Shown here one piece after another: positions 44,040 through 52,829 of a stretch of 64,000 bases of DNA. The translations under genes and the position numbers were made by a program. The stretch is from positions 1-64,000 of the forward strand of contig NZ_JYIX01000031.1 in assembly GCF_000956505.1 (NCBI RefSeq). The letters run 5' to 3'. The notes below the pieces were generated by a model. The model had not been told where the DNA came from. It saw nothing but the letters and a program-made list of their open reading frames with translations, and did no database searches. Position 1 is the stretch's first letter. Each line of letters begins with the position of its first letter. This DNA comes from Microbacterium azadirachtae (GTDB taxonomy: Bacteria > Actinomycetota > Actinomycetes > Actinomycetales > Microbacteriaceae).

Positions 44040-45785
44040 TCAGCGGTGGTCGCGGTCGTGGTGCTGGCCCGACTCGTCGCCGCTCGAGACGCGCTCGGCC
44101 TCGCGAGCGCGCAGGTCCACGCGGCGGATCTTGCCCGAGATCGTCTTGGGCAGCTCCGGGACGAACTCGATGATGCGCACCCACAGGTGCGGGGAGAGCT
44201 GGCCGCGCGCGTGAGCGAAGATCGAGCCGGCGGTCGCGACGAGGTCGTCGTGCGCCGATGCGGTCAGCAGCACATAGGCCTTCGGCACGGCGAGACGGGT
44301 CGGATCCGGGCTCGGCACGACGGCCGCCTCCATGACGTCGGGGTGCTCCAGGAGCACCGACTCGAGCTCGAACGGCGAGATCTTGTAGTCGGAGGCCTTG
44401 AACACGTCGTCCGCGCGCCCGACGTAGGTCAGGTACCCCTCGGCGTCGCGCGTCGCGATGTCGCCCGTGTGGTGGAACCCTCCCTCACGGGAACGGGCGG
44501 TGGCCTCGGGGTCCGCGTAGTACCCCGCCATCAGCCCGAGCGGACTCTCCGCGAGGTCCAGGCAGATCTCGCCCTCGGCGACGCCCTCGGCGTCGCCGTC
44601 GACGCGTGCGCCGGTGACCGGATCCACGAGCACCACCGGATAGCCCGGCAGCGGACGGCCCATGGATCCGTCCTTCACGACCTGGCCCGGCGAGTTGCCC
44701 ACGCACGCGGTCATCTCGGTCTGCCCGAAGCCGTCGCGGATCGTGCCGCCCCACGCCTGGCGCACCCGGCCGATGACCTCCGGATTGAGCGGCTCGCCGG
44801 CGCCGACGAGCTCGCGCGGCGGGTGCGGGAGCCGGCCCAGATCAGCCTGGATCAGCATGCGCCACACCGTCGGCGGGGCGCAGAACGTCGTGACGCGGTG
44901 CGTCTCCATGACCTCCATGAGGGTGTTCGCATCGAAGCGGTCGTAGTTGTAGACGAACACGGTGGCCTCGGCGAGGAACGGCGAGTAGAAGCTCGACCAG
45001 GCGTGCTTGGCCCAGCCCGGCGAGGAGATGTTCAGATGCACGTCGTCCTCGCGCACGCCCAGCCACCACATGGTCGACAGGTGCCCGACCGGATACGACA
45101 CGTGCGTGTGCTGCACGAGCTTGGGCCGGCTGGTCGTGCCGGAGGTGAAATAGAGCAGGCTGGTGTCGCCGGCGGGAGTCGGGCCTTCGGGCTCGAACTC
45201 ATCCGAGGCGTCGTTCGATCCGGCGAAGTCGTGCCAGCCCTCCGGTGCGGCGGCGCCCGCGCTCTCCGGCACCGCGATCCGCAGGAGCGAGGCCGGCAGC
45301 TCCGCCACCCGGTCGGTGAGCGAGCCGAGCGTCACGACACCGCGTGCCTCGCCCTTCTCCGCACGATAGGCGAGGTCCGCGGGGGAGAGCAGCGTCGAGG
45401 TCGGGATCGCGACCGCTCCGACTTTGGCGAGGCCGAGCATCGTCTCCCACAGGTCGATCGTGTTGCCGAGCATCACGATCACGTGGTCGCCCCGGCGGAT
45501 CCCGAGTCCGTGCAGCCAGTTCGCGACCTGGTTCGAGCGCCGCGCGAGCTCGCCGTACGACCAGCTGCGACTGGAGAGGTCGGCCGAGACGATCTGCACC
45601 GCGGGCCGGTTCGGCGTCTCGCCGGCCACCACGTCGAACCACTCCAGGGCGAAGTTGAACTCGCGGAGCTCTGGCCAGCGGAACGCGTTGCGGGCGCCGG
45701 CGTAGTCGCTGGCGTGCGCGAGCAGCAGGTCGCGGGCGGCACGGATCGCGGAGGTCGCCGCGGTCGCGGCACGGGGCTGGCTCAT
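44040..45785 (-). CDS. AMP-forming acyl-CoA synthetase (acetyl/medium-chain type)
   Basis: 581 residues, ANL superfamily. Motif A3 YFTSGTTSRPKLV, A5 DGFGQTEMTACVGN, A8 HTGDIATRDAEGYL then YVGRADDVFKASDYKISPFE, and the catalytic lysine in PKTISGKIRR. FNFALEWFDVVA at the N-terminus is typical of acetyl-CoA synthetase-like/ACSM enzymes for short to medium chain acids. It makes an acyl-CoA from a free acid, CoA and ATP. Weak -10-like CAAGAT lies 6 nt before the ATG. Divergent from manA; the gap contains a family I repeat. Confidence 0.9.
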   Translation of the reverse strand: MSQPRAATAATSAIRAARDLLLAHASDYAGARNAFRWPELREFNFALEWFDVVAGETPNRPAVQIVSADLSSRSWSYGELARRSNQVANWLHGLGIRRGDHVIVMLGNTIDLWETMLGLAKVGAVAIPTSTLLSPADLAYRAEKGEARGVVTLGSLTDRVAELPASLLRIAVPESAGAAAPEGWHDFAGSNDASDEFEPEGPTPAGDTSLLYFTSGTTSRPKLVQHTHVSYPVGHLSTMWWLGVREDDVHLNISSPGWAKHAWSSFYSPFLAEATVFVYNYDRFDANTLMEVMETHRVTTFCAPPTVWRMLIQADLGRLPHPPRELVGAGEPLNPEVIGRVRQAWGGTIRDGFGQTEMTACVGNSPGQVVKDGSMGRPLPGYPVVLVDPVTGARVDGDAEGVAEGEICLDLAESPLGLMAGYYADPEATARSREGGFHHTGDIATRDAEGYLTYVGRADDVFKASDYKISPFELESVLLEHPDVMEAAVVPSPDPTRLAVPKAYVLLTASAHDDLVATAGSIFAHARGQLSPHLWVRIIEFVPELPKTISGKIRRVDLRAREAERVSSGDESGQHHDRDHR

Positions 45786-45808
45786 GGAGCCATCTTGGTC
45801 CGTCTCGG

Positions 45809-45867
45809 TTCGAAGCGCGAGAAACGCGGATCCGGGGCTCGGAATACAGCCATTCGCGCGCTTCGAA
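45809..45867. repeat. Family I palindromic intergenic repeat, copy 2
   Basis: Left arm TTCGAAGCGCGAGAAACG (from 45809), right arm CATTCGCGCGCTTCGAA (45851-45867). It is the same length (59 nt) as copy 1 at 14014-14072 and conserves the arm ends, while the interior differs. Located between divergent acyl-CoA synthetase and manA. Confidence 0.75.
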
Positions 45868-45935
45868 ACGGCGGGAACAGAGCGGCCGGGGGCCTTACGC
45901 TGGCAGGGATCCCCTCCAACCCTGAACGGAGCCGC

Positions 45936-47096
45936 ATGAGCGCGCACGAGAACGAGCTCTTCGTCCAGATCGGCAACGAGCCGCGCGACTACGCCTGGGG
46001 CAGGGTCGACGGCGTCGCCGGTGTGCTGGGCACGGCAGGCACCGGTGGTCCCGAGGCCGAGCTGTGGCTGGGCGCGCACCCCGGCTCGCCGGCCCGGACG
46101 GCGGACGGGACTCCCTGGCCCACGCTCCTCGACTGGGAGCGGCAGAGCGGGGCGAAGCTGCCCTTCCTGCTCAAGATCCTCGTGTCGGGCGGTCCGCTCT
46201 CGCTGCAGGCGCACCCGACGCCGGCGCAGGCGGAGGCCGGATTCGCCGACGAGAACCTGCGCGGCGTTCCGCTCACGGCCGCGCACCGCAACTACAAGGA
46301 TCCGTACGCCAAGCCCGAGCTGATCGTGGCCCTCGAGGACGGCTTCGAGGCGCTGTGCGGGTTCCGCCCCGTCGCCGAGATCCTGGCCGACGTCGATGCC
46401 CTCGCCGCACGCGCCGGATCCGATTCCCTCGCCCCCTGGCGCCAAGAGCTGAGCGGGCCGGACGGCCTGCGCGCCGGGTTCTCCTGGCTGCTCGCCGGCG
46501 CTGCGGGCGTGGACCTCGCCGTCGCCGCACTGGTGGCCGCGGCGTCCGGCGATGAGCGCTTCGAGCTGCTCACGCGTCTCGCCGAGACGTACCCCGGCGA
46601 CCCCGGGATCGCGGTCGCGCTCATGCTGCGTCACGTCACGCTCGCCGCGGGGGAGTCGCTCTGGCTGCCGGCAGGCAACATCCACGCGTATCTGCGCGGG
46701 GCCGGCGTCGAGCTCATGGGCCCGAGTGACAACGTGCTGCGCGGCGGGCTCACCCCCAAGCACGTCGACACCGCAGAGCTCGAGCGGGTGCTGACGTTCA
46801 CGGCGTCGGAGGACGACCACCTGGTGCCCGTCGCGGTCGCCGAGAATGTGCAGAGCTACCGTCCGCGCATCCACGCCTCGGGCGCCGACGTGCCGTTCGA
46901 GCTGCTCGCGATCACCGGCGACGCGACGATCGCGCTCGCCGGTTCGTCGATCGCGATCACGACGGACGGATCCTTCGCGCTGTCCTCCGGCGGTGCGACG
47001 GCCGATGTCCCACGCGGCGCGGCCGTGTTCGCCACCCGCTCGGCGGACGTGCAGGTCGCCGGATCCGGACGGCTCTGGATCGCGACCGCCGGCTGA
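45936..47096 (+). CDS. manA: Mannose-6-phosphate isomerase, class I
   Basis: 386 residues. Interconverts mannose 6-phosphate and fructose 6-phosphate, feeding mannose use and GDP-mannose synthesis. Zinc-site motifs: SLQAHPTPAQAEAG (Gln, His), YAKPELIVAL (Glu) and NIHAYLRGAGVELMGPSDN (His). RGGLTPKHVD is the substrate-loop signature with its arginine. GGAG lies 5 nt before the ATG, and a TACGCT hexamer about 34 nt upstream could be the promoter. A GC-rich hairpin and an inverted repeat follow the stop. Confidence 0.93.
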   Translation: MSAHENELFVQIGNEPRDYAWGRVDGVAGVLGTAGTGGPEAELWLGAHPGSPARTADGTPWPTLLDWERQSGAKLPFLLKILVSGGPLSLQAHPTPAQAEAGFADENLRGVPLTAAHRNYKDPYAKPELIVALEDGFEALCGFRPVAEILADVDALAARAGSDSLAPWRQELSGPDGLRAGFSWLLAGAAGVDLAVAALVAAASGDERFELLTRLAETYPGDPGIAVALMLRHVTLAAGESLWLPAGNIHAYLRGAGVELMGPSDNVLRGGLTPKHVDTAELERVLTFTASEDDHLVPVAVAENVQSYRPRIHASGADVPFELLAITGDATIALAGSSIAITTDGSFALSSGGATADVPRGAAVFATRSADVQVAGSGRLWIATAG

Positions 47097-47127
47097 CGCG
47101 GCGCGCTCGCGAGAGCGCCGCCCGTCC

Positions 47128-47179
47128 GGTCGTTGAGCGAGCTCCGCGAGACGAAACGCGCCGTCCTCGCTCAACGACC
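47128..47179. repeat. GTTGAGCGAG-type inverted repeat after manA
   Basis: GGTCGTTGAGCGAG (47128-47141) and CTCGCTCAACGACC (47166-47179) are perfect 14-bp arms; a further partial right arm, CTCGCTCAAC, is at 47201-47210. The interior (GAGACGAAACGCG) resembles the CCCTGAGCGAG repeats at 59257-60057. Probably also serves as a terminator. Confidence 0.7.
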
Positions 47180-47248
47180 CCGGGCGTCGGCTTAGCCGTC
47201 CTCGCTCAACGTCCCTGGGGGGAAGAGCCTTCGCGGCGCGGAACCGCG

Positions 47249-47254
47249 TAGCGT
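47249..47254 (+). promoter_or_regulatory. -10-like hexamer for the EamA gene
   Basis: TAGCGT, then 6 nt (ATGACT) and GTG at 47261. The same hexamer and spacing occur before sufS. It supports the GTG as a leaderless start instead of the ATG at 47255. Confidence 0.45.
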
Positions 47255-47260
47255 ATGACT

Positions 47261-48232
47261 GTGAACCAGTCCGCCTCCCGCCGCGTCCTGGGGCTGTCCG
47301 TTCCGGAGTGGGCCCTCGTCGGGATCACGATCATCTGGGGCGGCACCTTCCTCGTCGTGCACACCGCGATGCAGCACTCGGGGCCCTGGTTCTTCGTCGG
47401 GTTCCGGTTCCTCGCCGCGGGGCTGTTCGCCGCGGCGATCTTCTGGCGCTCGCTGCGCGGCATGACCTGGCGCGAGATCGGCGCCGGCGCGGCCATCGGC
47501 GCCGCGATCTACGGCGGCTACGGTCTGCAGACCGCGGGCCTTCAGACGATCGACTCCAGCACCAGCGCGTTCATGACGGCGTTCTACGTGCCGCTCGTGC
47601 CCCTGCTGCAGTGGCTCGTGCTGCGCAAGCCGCCGCGCGCGCTGACCCTCGCCGGCGCGGGCCTCGCCTTCGCCGGCCTGCTGCTGGTCGCCGGCATCGG
47701 ATCCCGCGGGGTCCATCTCGGCGAGGGCGAGATCCTCACGCTCATCAGCACCCTGCCGATCGCGGGCGAGATCATCCTGATCAGCCTCTTCGGCAGACGA
47801 TTCGACGTAGGCCGGCTGACCGTCGTGCAGCTGCTCACCGCATCGCTCCTCGGCTTCGCGACCATGCCCGCCGTCGGCGAGAGCATCCCCGCCTTCGACC
47901 CGGTCTGGCTGATCGCCGGCCTCGGCATGGGCCTGGCGAGCGGACTGATCCAGCTCACCATGAACTGGGCGCAGCGCTCCGTCTCCGCGACCCGCGCCAC
48001 CATCATCTACACCGGCGAACCGGTGTGGGCGGGCGTGGTCGGGCGCATCGCGGGGGAGCGGATCCCGCCGCTCGCCATTCTGGGAGCGGCCCTCATCATC
48101 GCGGGCACCCTGCTCAGCGAATTGCAGCCGCGGCGGAAGAACGGCCGCACGGTCGAAGACCCGGATCCCGAGCAGTGGTCCGACGATCCTGATCCGGATG
48201 CGACGGAGCTCAGCTCCCGAGCGGGCGCCTAG
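47261..48232 (+). CDS. EamA/DMT-family transporter
   Basis: 323 residues from the GTG at 47261 (two codons shorter if compared with the ATG at 47255). Ten hydrophobic helices in two EamA repeats: ALVGITIIWGGTFLVVHTAM with FVGFRFLAAGL in the first, and WLIAGLGMGLASGLIQLTM with IYTGEPVWAGVVGR in the second. Members export amino acids, nucleotides or drugs; the substrate is unknown. The C-terminal 40 residues are acidic (EDPDPEQWSDDPDPDATE). It ends just before a new promoter and structured leader. Confidence 0.88.
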   Translation: MNQSASRRVLGLSVPEWALVGITIIWGGTFLVVHTAMQHSGPWFFVGFRFLAAGLFAAAIFWRSLRGMTWREIGAGAAIGAAIYGGYGLQTAGLQTIDSSTSAFMTAFYVPLVPLLQWLVLRKPPRALTLAGAGLAFAGLLLVAGIGSRGVHLGEGEILTLISTLPIAGEIILISLFGRRFDVGRLTVVQLLTASLLGFATMPAVGESIPAFDPVWLIAGLGMGLASGLIQLTMNWAQRSVSATRATIIYTGEPVWAGVVGRIAGERIPPLAILGAALIIAGTLLSELQPRRKNGRTVEDPDPEQWSDDPDPDATELSSRAGA

Positions 48233-48243
48233 GATCCCGCGCG

Positions 48244-48362
48244 TAGACTGGCGGAGTCCGCCCATCTACCGGGGCGGCCGTAGAACCCGTCGAAGCGGTT
48301 GCTGAGGCTCGGTCCCCGAGGCCGCTCGAAGGGCTCGAAGCACAGGGACCCGAGGATCCGTC
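48244..48362 (+). ncRNA. Candidate structured 5' leader RNA of a membrane-protein operon
   Basis: TAGACT (48244-48249) would start RNA near 48256, leaving a leader of about 105 nt. Possible stems: GGCGG/CCGCC (48250-48262), CTAC-GG/CC-GTAG (48266-48283), and a long-range CCCGTCGAAGCGG (48286-48298) with CCGCTCGAAGGG (48322-48333) around an inner CTCGG/CCGAG hairpin. It matches no riboswitch class that I recognise. It could equally be a fortuitous fold of GC-rich DNA. Confidence 0.35.
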
Positions 48363-49031
48363 ATGCCCGCCACACGCACGTTCCAGCTGCGCCACGTGCA
48401 GCTCGCGCGCGCCGCCTTCGCTGCGGTCGCGGCGCTCATGATCACCTTCTCCGCGAACCACTCCGCGTTCGTGGGGCTGGCGGTGTTCAGCGGGTTCGCC
48501 CTGGTCACCGCGCTGATCCACATGCTCGCGGCCTGGCTCGTCGCACCTTCGGGGTGGCGCTGGCCGTACGTGCTGCTCGCGGCCATCGCGATCGTCACCG
48601 GCATGGCCAGCAGTATCCCGGCCTGGCGCACCACGCCGATGTTCTTCGTCGTGGTGATCGCCTGGGGCGCACTCGGCGGACTCGTCGAGCTCATCGCCGG
48701 GATCCGCGCCCGCCGCCAGGCCCGCACCGGGACCGCGCCGGCCGTGATCGCCGACGGCGCCCGCGATGCGATCCTGATCGGATCCCTGGGGCTTGCCCTC
48801 GCCGTCGGCCTGCTGTGCGTGCCGACGACCTATGCGCTCAACTACTCCATCGCCGAGGCCGGCTCGTTCACGCTGACCGGGATCACCCTGGCCGTCGGGA
48901 TCTTCGGCGCCTACGCCGCCATCGTCGCGGTCTTCCTCGGCATCGCCGGGCTCAGCCCCCGCGCCCGCGCCACTGGTGCGGGCACCGACACCGCCGGCAG
49001 GGCGCCGGCCGAGAACGAAGGATCCGCATGA
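48363..49031 (+). CDS. Six-helix membrane protein of unknown function
   Basis: 222 residues with about six hydrophobic segments: AAFAAVAALMITFSANHSAF, FSGFALVTALIHMLAAWLV, WPYVLLAAIAIVTGMASSIP, MFFVVVIAWGALGGLVELIAG, AILIGSLGLALAVGLLCVPT and LTGITLAVGIFGAYAAIVAV. A basic loop RARRQARTG separates four from two. The C-terminus is hydrophilic. I recognise it only as a conserved actinobacterial membrane protein. Its stop overlaps the next gene (ATGA). Preceded by a ~105-nt leader with hairpins, so its expression may be controlled after transcription starts. Confidence 0.75.
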   Translation: MPATRTFQLRHVQLARAAFAAVAALMITFSANHSAFVGLAVFSGFALVTALIHMLAAWLVAPSGWRWPYVLLAAIAIVTGMASSIPAWRTTPMFFVVVIAWGALGGLVELIAGIRARRQARTGTAPAVIADGARDAILIGSLGLALAVGLLCVPTTYALNYSIAEAGSFTLTGITLAVGIFGAYAAIVAVFLGIAGLSPRARATGAGTDTAGRAPAENEGSA

Positions 49032-49468
49032 CCGAGAAGACCAGGCGCAGGGATCTGTTCCGACCGTTGCAGCTGGTCGGCCTGTCGCTGCTGTGCGGCC
49101 TCTTCGCCGGTGTCGTGACGCTGATCGCCACGGGCGCGTTCACCGACAAGGTGATGCGCATGGTCGACAAGGGCACCTACGGCGCCATCCCGCCGTGGAA
49201 CCTCGCGTTCATCGTGACGGGCGGGATCTTCATCGCCGCCCTGCTGATCCTGTCGATCCTGATCCTGGCCGTCGACCCGTCGGACTTCACGAAGCCGCAC
49301 GACCGTCCGGTGCTGTACGACGACGACGCCGAGTCCGCGGATGCCGCCGCAGTGGGAGCCGCCGCTGCGGCGGATGCGGGATCCACTGGATCCGATGAGT
49401 CGGCCGCTCCGTCCGATGCGGACGACGCCGACGACGCTCCCGGATCCGGGACGCCTTCCGCCTCCTGA
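49028..49468 (+). CDS. Two-helix membrane protein with acidic tail
   Basis: 146 residues. A basic N-terminus (MTEKTRRRDLFRP) precedes two helices: LVGLSLLCGLFAGVVTLIATG and LAFIVTGGIFIAALLILSIL. A C-terminal half (from about 95) is made of Ala, Asp and Ser (AADAGSTGSDESAAPSDADD) and looks unstructured. Translationally coupled to the six-helix protein by an ATGA overlap; the two likely form a complex. No family recognised. Confidence 0.7.
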   Translation: MTEKTRRRDLFRPLQLVGLSLLCGLFAGVVTLIATGAFTDKVMRMVDKGTYGAIPPWNLAFIVTGGIFIAALLILSILILAVDPSDFTKPHDRPVLYDDDAESADAAAVGAAAAADAGSTGSDESAAPSDADDADDAPGSGTPSAS

Positions 49469-49494
49469 CCGGCCGGATCCCCGTCCCGCCGCAC

Positions 49495-49515
49495 GCGGGC
49501 TCGGGAATAGCCCGC
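49495..49515 (+). terminator. Hairpin after the two membrane-protein genes
   Basis: GCGGGCT / AGCCCGC, perfect 7-bp stem with a 7-nt loop, 26 nt past the stop codon. It separates this operon from the MFS gene starting at 49545. Confidence 0.45.
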
Positions 49516-49544
49516 GCTCCGCACGGCTTGTCACGAGGGTGAGC

Positions 49545-50957
49545 ATGACGATCGACCGCGCAACGGTGGGCTTCCGTTCCGAGCGCGGTCCTGTGCTGCT
49601 CTCGCTCATGCTCGCGATGGGCCTCATCGCGATGGATGCGACGATCCTCGCCACGGCCGTGCCGAGCGTGGTGCGCGACCTCGGCAGCTACCAGCAGTTC
49701 CCCTGGCTGTTCTCGGTCTACCTGCTCGCGCAGGCGGTGAGCGTGCCGATCTACTCCAAGCTCGCGGACACGGTCGGCCGCAAGCCGATCGTGCTGATCG
49801 GAATCGCGCTGTTCCTCCTCGGATCCATCCTGTGCGGACTCGCGTGGAGCATGCCGTCGCTCATCCTGTTCCGACTGCTGCAGGGCCTGGGTGCGGGAGC
49901 CGTGGGCCCGATGGTCGCGACCATCGTTGGCGACATCTACACGCTGTCCGAGCGGGCGGTCGTGCAGGGGTACATCGCGAGCGTCTGGGCACTGTCCTCG
50001 GTGGTGGGGCCCGCGCTGGGCGGGGTGTTCGCTCAGTTCGACGCCTGGCGCTTGATCTTCTTCATCAACATCCCGCTGTGCCTGATCGCGGCCTGGATGC
50101 TGCTGCGGCACTTCCACGAGCAGATCGAGAAACGCCGGCATCGGATCGACTACGCGGGCGCGGTGCTGCTGACGATCGGTCTCACCGCGATCATCGTCGG
50201 CGTGCTCGAGGGCGGGAACGCCTGGGCCTGGCAGTCGGTGCCGAGTCTCGCCTGCTTCGTCGGCGGGGCCATCGCCCTCGTCGCGTTCGCGCTCGTGGAG
50301 CGCCGCGCCGCCGAGCCGATCATCGACCTGCGGCTGATCTCGGGCCGCCTCATCCTCACCACCACCCTCGCGTCGCTCGCGATCGGCGCCCTGCTGACGG
50401 GCATCACGAGCTTCGCGCCGGCCTATCTGCAGGGCGCGATCGCCGTGCCGCCGCTGCTCGCGGGGCTCGCCGTGGCGGCGCTCACGCTGGGGTGGCCGCT
50501 CTCGGCGGCGAATGCGGGACGACTGTACCTGCGGCACGGATTCCGATTCACCGCGCTGCTCGGAGCGTCGATCGCGACGCTCGGCGCGATCGGGCTGGCG
50601 CTCATCGGGCCGTATCCGAACGCCTACTCCCTCGCCGCAGTCGCCTTCGTGATCGGCTTCGGCCTGGGCTGGACGGCGGCGCCCACTCTCATCGTCGCGC
50701 AGGCCTCGGTCGGCTGGGGCGAGCGCGGCGCGGTGACCGGCATGAACACGTTCGCGCGTTCGGCGGGCAGCGCCGTGGGCGTGGCCGTGTTCGGCGCGAT
50801 CTCCAACGCCGTCATGGCGTCGGGCGGTGGATCCGGGGATCCGGCCACCGTCGTGCGCGCCTCGACCTGGGTGTTCATCGCGGCGGCCGTGACCGCGGCG
50901 CTCGTGCTGGTCGCCGTCTTCGCGATGCCGAAGGACCGCGCGGGCGACCACGGCTGA
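49545..50957 (+). CDS. MFS efflux transporter, DHA2-like
   Basis: 470 residues from the ATG at 49545 (GAGGG 5 nt upstream; a GTG two codons earlier is less likely). MDATILATAVPSVVRDLGSY in helix 1 is the DHA2 drug:H+ antiporter signature, and LADTVGRKPIVLIG is the loop 2-3 motif. WALSSVVGPALGGVFAQFDAWR gives motif C for antiporters. Up to 14 helices are possible given the length. Probably exports drugs or toxic metabolites. No regulator is adjacent. Confidence 0.9.
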   Translation: MTIDRATVGFRSERGPVLLSLMLAMGLIAMDATILATAVPSVVRDLGSYQQFPWLFSVYLLAQAVSVPIYSKLADTVGRKPIVLIGIALFLLGSILCGLAWSMPSLILFRLLQGLGAGAVGPMVATIVGDIYTLSERAVVQGYIASVWALSSVVGPALGGVFAQFDAWRLIFFINIPLCLIAAWMLLRHFHEQIEKRRHRIDYAGAVLLTIGLTAIIVGVLEGGNAWAWQSVPSLACFVGGAIALVAFALVERRAAEPIIDLRLISGRLILTTTLASLAIGALLTGITSFAPAYLQGAIAVPPLLAGLAVAALTLGWPLSAANAGRLYLRHGFRFTALLGASIATLGAIGLALIGPYPNAYSLAAVAFVIGFGLGWTAAPTLIVAQASVGWGERGAVTGMNTFARSAGSAVGVAVFGAISNAVMASGGGSGDPATVVRASTWVFIAAAVTAALVLVAVFAMPKDRAGDHG

Positions 50958-51005
50958 GGGTCTCCCGGCCAGATCTCGTTCGCGGCCCGCGTGCGGTGCT
51001 CGACG

Positions 51006-51407
51006 TCAGCTGTCGCCGAGCATCCGCATCGCGATCATCACCGCGGTCGCCACGACCGCCAGCACGCCGATGCCCCTGATCCCGAGGACGAGCCAGCGAG
51101 GGCGATCGCCGGGGAGCGGCGCGCTCGACGCCGCTGCAGAAGGGCCGGCGTACGCGCGGAGCCGATCCGCGACTGCGTCGAGCAGCTCGTCGACGGCATC
51201 CGCGTCGTAGCCCTCGCCGCTCAGTGGGACGTCGGTGAACTGCGCGAGCACGACCGACTCTGCCGAGAGGGGGCCCTGGCGGCCCTCCTCCCAGGACCGC
51301 AGGGTCGCGACGCACTCGTCGAGGAAGTCGTCGACCTCGTCGATCGCGTAGCGCGCGCCCGCTCGGCGGCGCGCGAGACGGGCGGCCGAGAGACCGGCGC
51401 TGTCCAT
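51006..51407 (-). CDS. DivIVA-domain membrane protein
   Basis: 133 residues. Two short DivIVA-like repeats are visible: ARYAIDEVDDFLDECVATL (about 18-36) and EGYDADAVDELLDAVADRL (about 65-83), followed by a single C-terminal transmembrane helix (LGIRGIGVLAVVATAVMIAM). Members of this actinobacterial group carry DivI1A-type repeats and associate with the cell envelope or poles; the function is unknown. The start lies 4 nt after the purB stop, so it is co-expressed with purine synthesis, a pairing I cannot explain. Confidence 0.75.
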   Translation of the reverse strand: MDSAGLSAARLARRRAGARYAIDEVDDFLDECVATLRSWEEGRQGPLSAESVVLAQFTDVPLSGEGYDADAVDELLDAVADRLRAYAGPSAAASSAPLPGDRPRWLVLGIRGIGVLAVVATAVMIAMRMLGDS

Positions 51408-51411
51408 GCCG

Positions 51412-52788
51412 CTACTTCGCGAGCGTCTCCGCGAGGCCCACGTAGGTCGCCGGGGTCAGGGCCAGCAGGCGCTGCTTCGCGGCGTCGCCGATCTCCAGCC
51501 CCTGAACGAACTCGGCGAGCTCGGCGGCGCCCACGCGGTGACCGCGGGTGAGCTCCTTCAGCATCGCGTACGGGTCCTGGATCGTGGAGCGCCCCGCGAC
51601 GACCTCCGCGCGGATCGCCGTCTGGATCGCCTCGCCGAGCACCTCCCAGTTCGTGTCGAGGTCGGCGAGCAGGACGTCGCGCGAGAGCGAGATCTCGTTG
51701 AGGCCGCGGCGCAGGTTGTCCAGGGCGAGCAGGGAGTGCCCGAACGCGACGCCGATGTTGCGCTGCGTCGTCGAGTCGGTGAGGTCGCGCTGCAGACGGC
51801 TCGTGACCAGCGTCTGCGACAGGGATCCGAGCAGCGCACCGGAGAGCTCGAGGTTCGCCTCGGCGTTCTCGAAGCGGATCGGGTTGATCTTGTGCGGCAT
51901 GGTCGAGGATCCGGTCGCGCCCGCGACGGGGATCTGGGCGAAGTAGCCGAGCGAGATGTAGGTCCAGATGTCGGTCGTGAGGTTGTGCAGGATCCCGCCC
52001 GCGTGACGGACGTGGTCGTACAACTCGACCTGCCAGTCGTGCGACTCGATCTGCGTGGTGAGGATGTTGAAGTCGATCCCGAGGCCCTCGATGTACTCGC
52101 GGGCGATGCGGGGCCAGTCGGCGTCGGGCTCGGCGGCGAGGTGCGCCGACCATGTGCCGGTCGCGCCGGAGAACTTCGCGAGGTACTCGGATCCCTCGAT
52201 CCGCTTGACCACGCGCTCCAGGCGCCACGCGAAGACGGCGATCTCCTTGCCCATGGTCGAGGGCGTCGCGGGCTGGCCGTGCGTGCGCGACAGCATCGCG
52301 GCGTCGGCGTGCTCGATCGCGAGCTCGCGGAGCTTGGCGATCACGTCCTGCAGGGCGGGCAGCCACACGCGCTCGACGGCGCGCTTGACGGTCAGCGCGT
52401 AGGAGGCGGAGTTGATGTCCTCGCTCGTGCACGCGAAGTGCGTGAGCTCGGCGATCGCGTCCAGGCCCAGGGTCGACAGGCGGTCGCGGACGAGGTACTC
52501 CACGGCCTTCACGTCGTGGCGGGTCACCGCCTCCTTCTCGGCGAGCCAGTCGATCTCGGCCTGGCCGAAGTCGAGGTAGAGGCCCCGCAGGCGCTCCTTG
52601 TCGGCGTCGGCGAGGGGCGCGGTGCCGAAGAGCGAGCGGTCGGTGAGCGCGATCAGCCACTCCACCTCGACCTCGACGCGGGCGCGGTTGAGCCCGGCCT
52701 CGGAGAGGTAGTCGGCGAGAGGGGCGACCGCGGCGCGGTAGCGCCCGTCGAGCGGGCTGAGGGGCTGCACGGGAAGCGAGGCGGTCAC
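51412..52788 (-). CDS. purB: Adenylosuccinate lyase
   Basis: 458 residues from the GTG at 52788, chosen because GGAGG lies 6 nt upstream and the sequence then opens with the conserved PLSPLDGRYRAAVAPLADYL; an ATG 15 codons earlier adds a non-conserved tail. It catalyses two fumarate-releasing steps of purine synthesis (SAICAR to AICAR, and adenylosuccinate to AMP). The fumarase/aspartase signature GSSTMPHKINPIRFENAE is present, with catalytic His in SRTHGQPATPSTMGKE. Situated between an LMW phosphatase gene and a DivIVA-domain gene, all on the minus strand. Confidence 0.95.
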   Translation of the reverse strand: MTASLPVQPLSPLDGRYRAAVAPLADYLSEAGLNRARVEVEVEWLIALTDRSLFGTAPLADADKERLRGLYLDFGQAEIDWLAEKEAVTRHDVKAVEYLVRDRLSTLGLDAIAELTHFACTSEDINSASYALTVKRAVERVWLPALQDVIAKLRELAIEHADAAMLSRTHGQPATPSTMGKEIAVFAWRLERVVKRIEGSEYLAKFSGATGTWSAHLAAEPDADWPRIAREYIEGLGIDFNILTTQIESHDWQVELYDHVRHAGGILHNLTTDIWTYISLGYFAQIPVAGATGSSTMPHKINPIRFENAEANLELSGALLGSLSQTLVTSRLQRDLTDSTTQRNIGVAFGHSLLALDNLRRGLNEISLSRDVLLADLDTNWEVLGEAIQTAIRAEVVAGRSTIQDPYAMLKELTRGHRVGAAELAEFVQGLEIGDAAKQRLLALTPATYVGLAETLAK

Positions 52789-52829
52789 GGGGGTCCTCCG
52801 GGAAGAGTCGTGGATCCGGACCGCCTGTG

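Noticed and set aside
43446-47096. A 1216-codon plus-strand frame ending with manA
   Set aside because: Only the last 386 codons from 45936 match a family (ManA). The upstream part is opposite the acyl-CoA synthetase gene.
48244-48362. Possible tRNA or SRP RNA in the EamA-membrane protein gap
   Set aside because: No acceptor stem, T-loop GTTCRANNC or SRP apical-loop motif. Kept only as a candidate leader.
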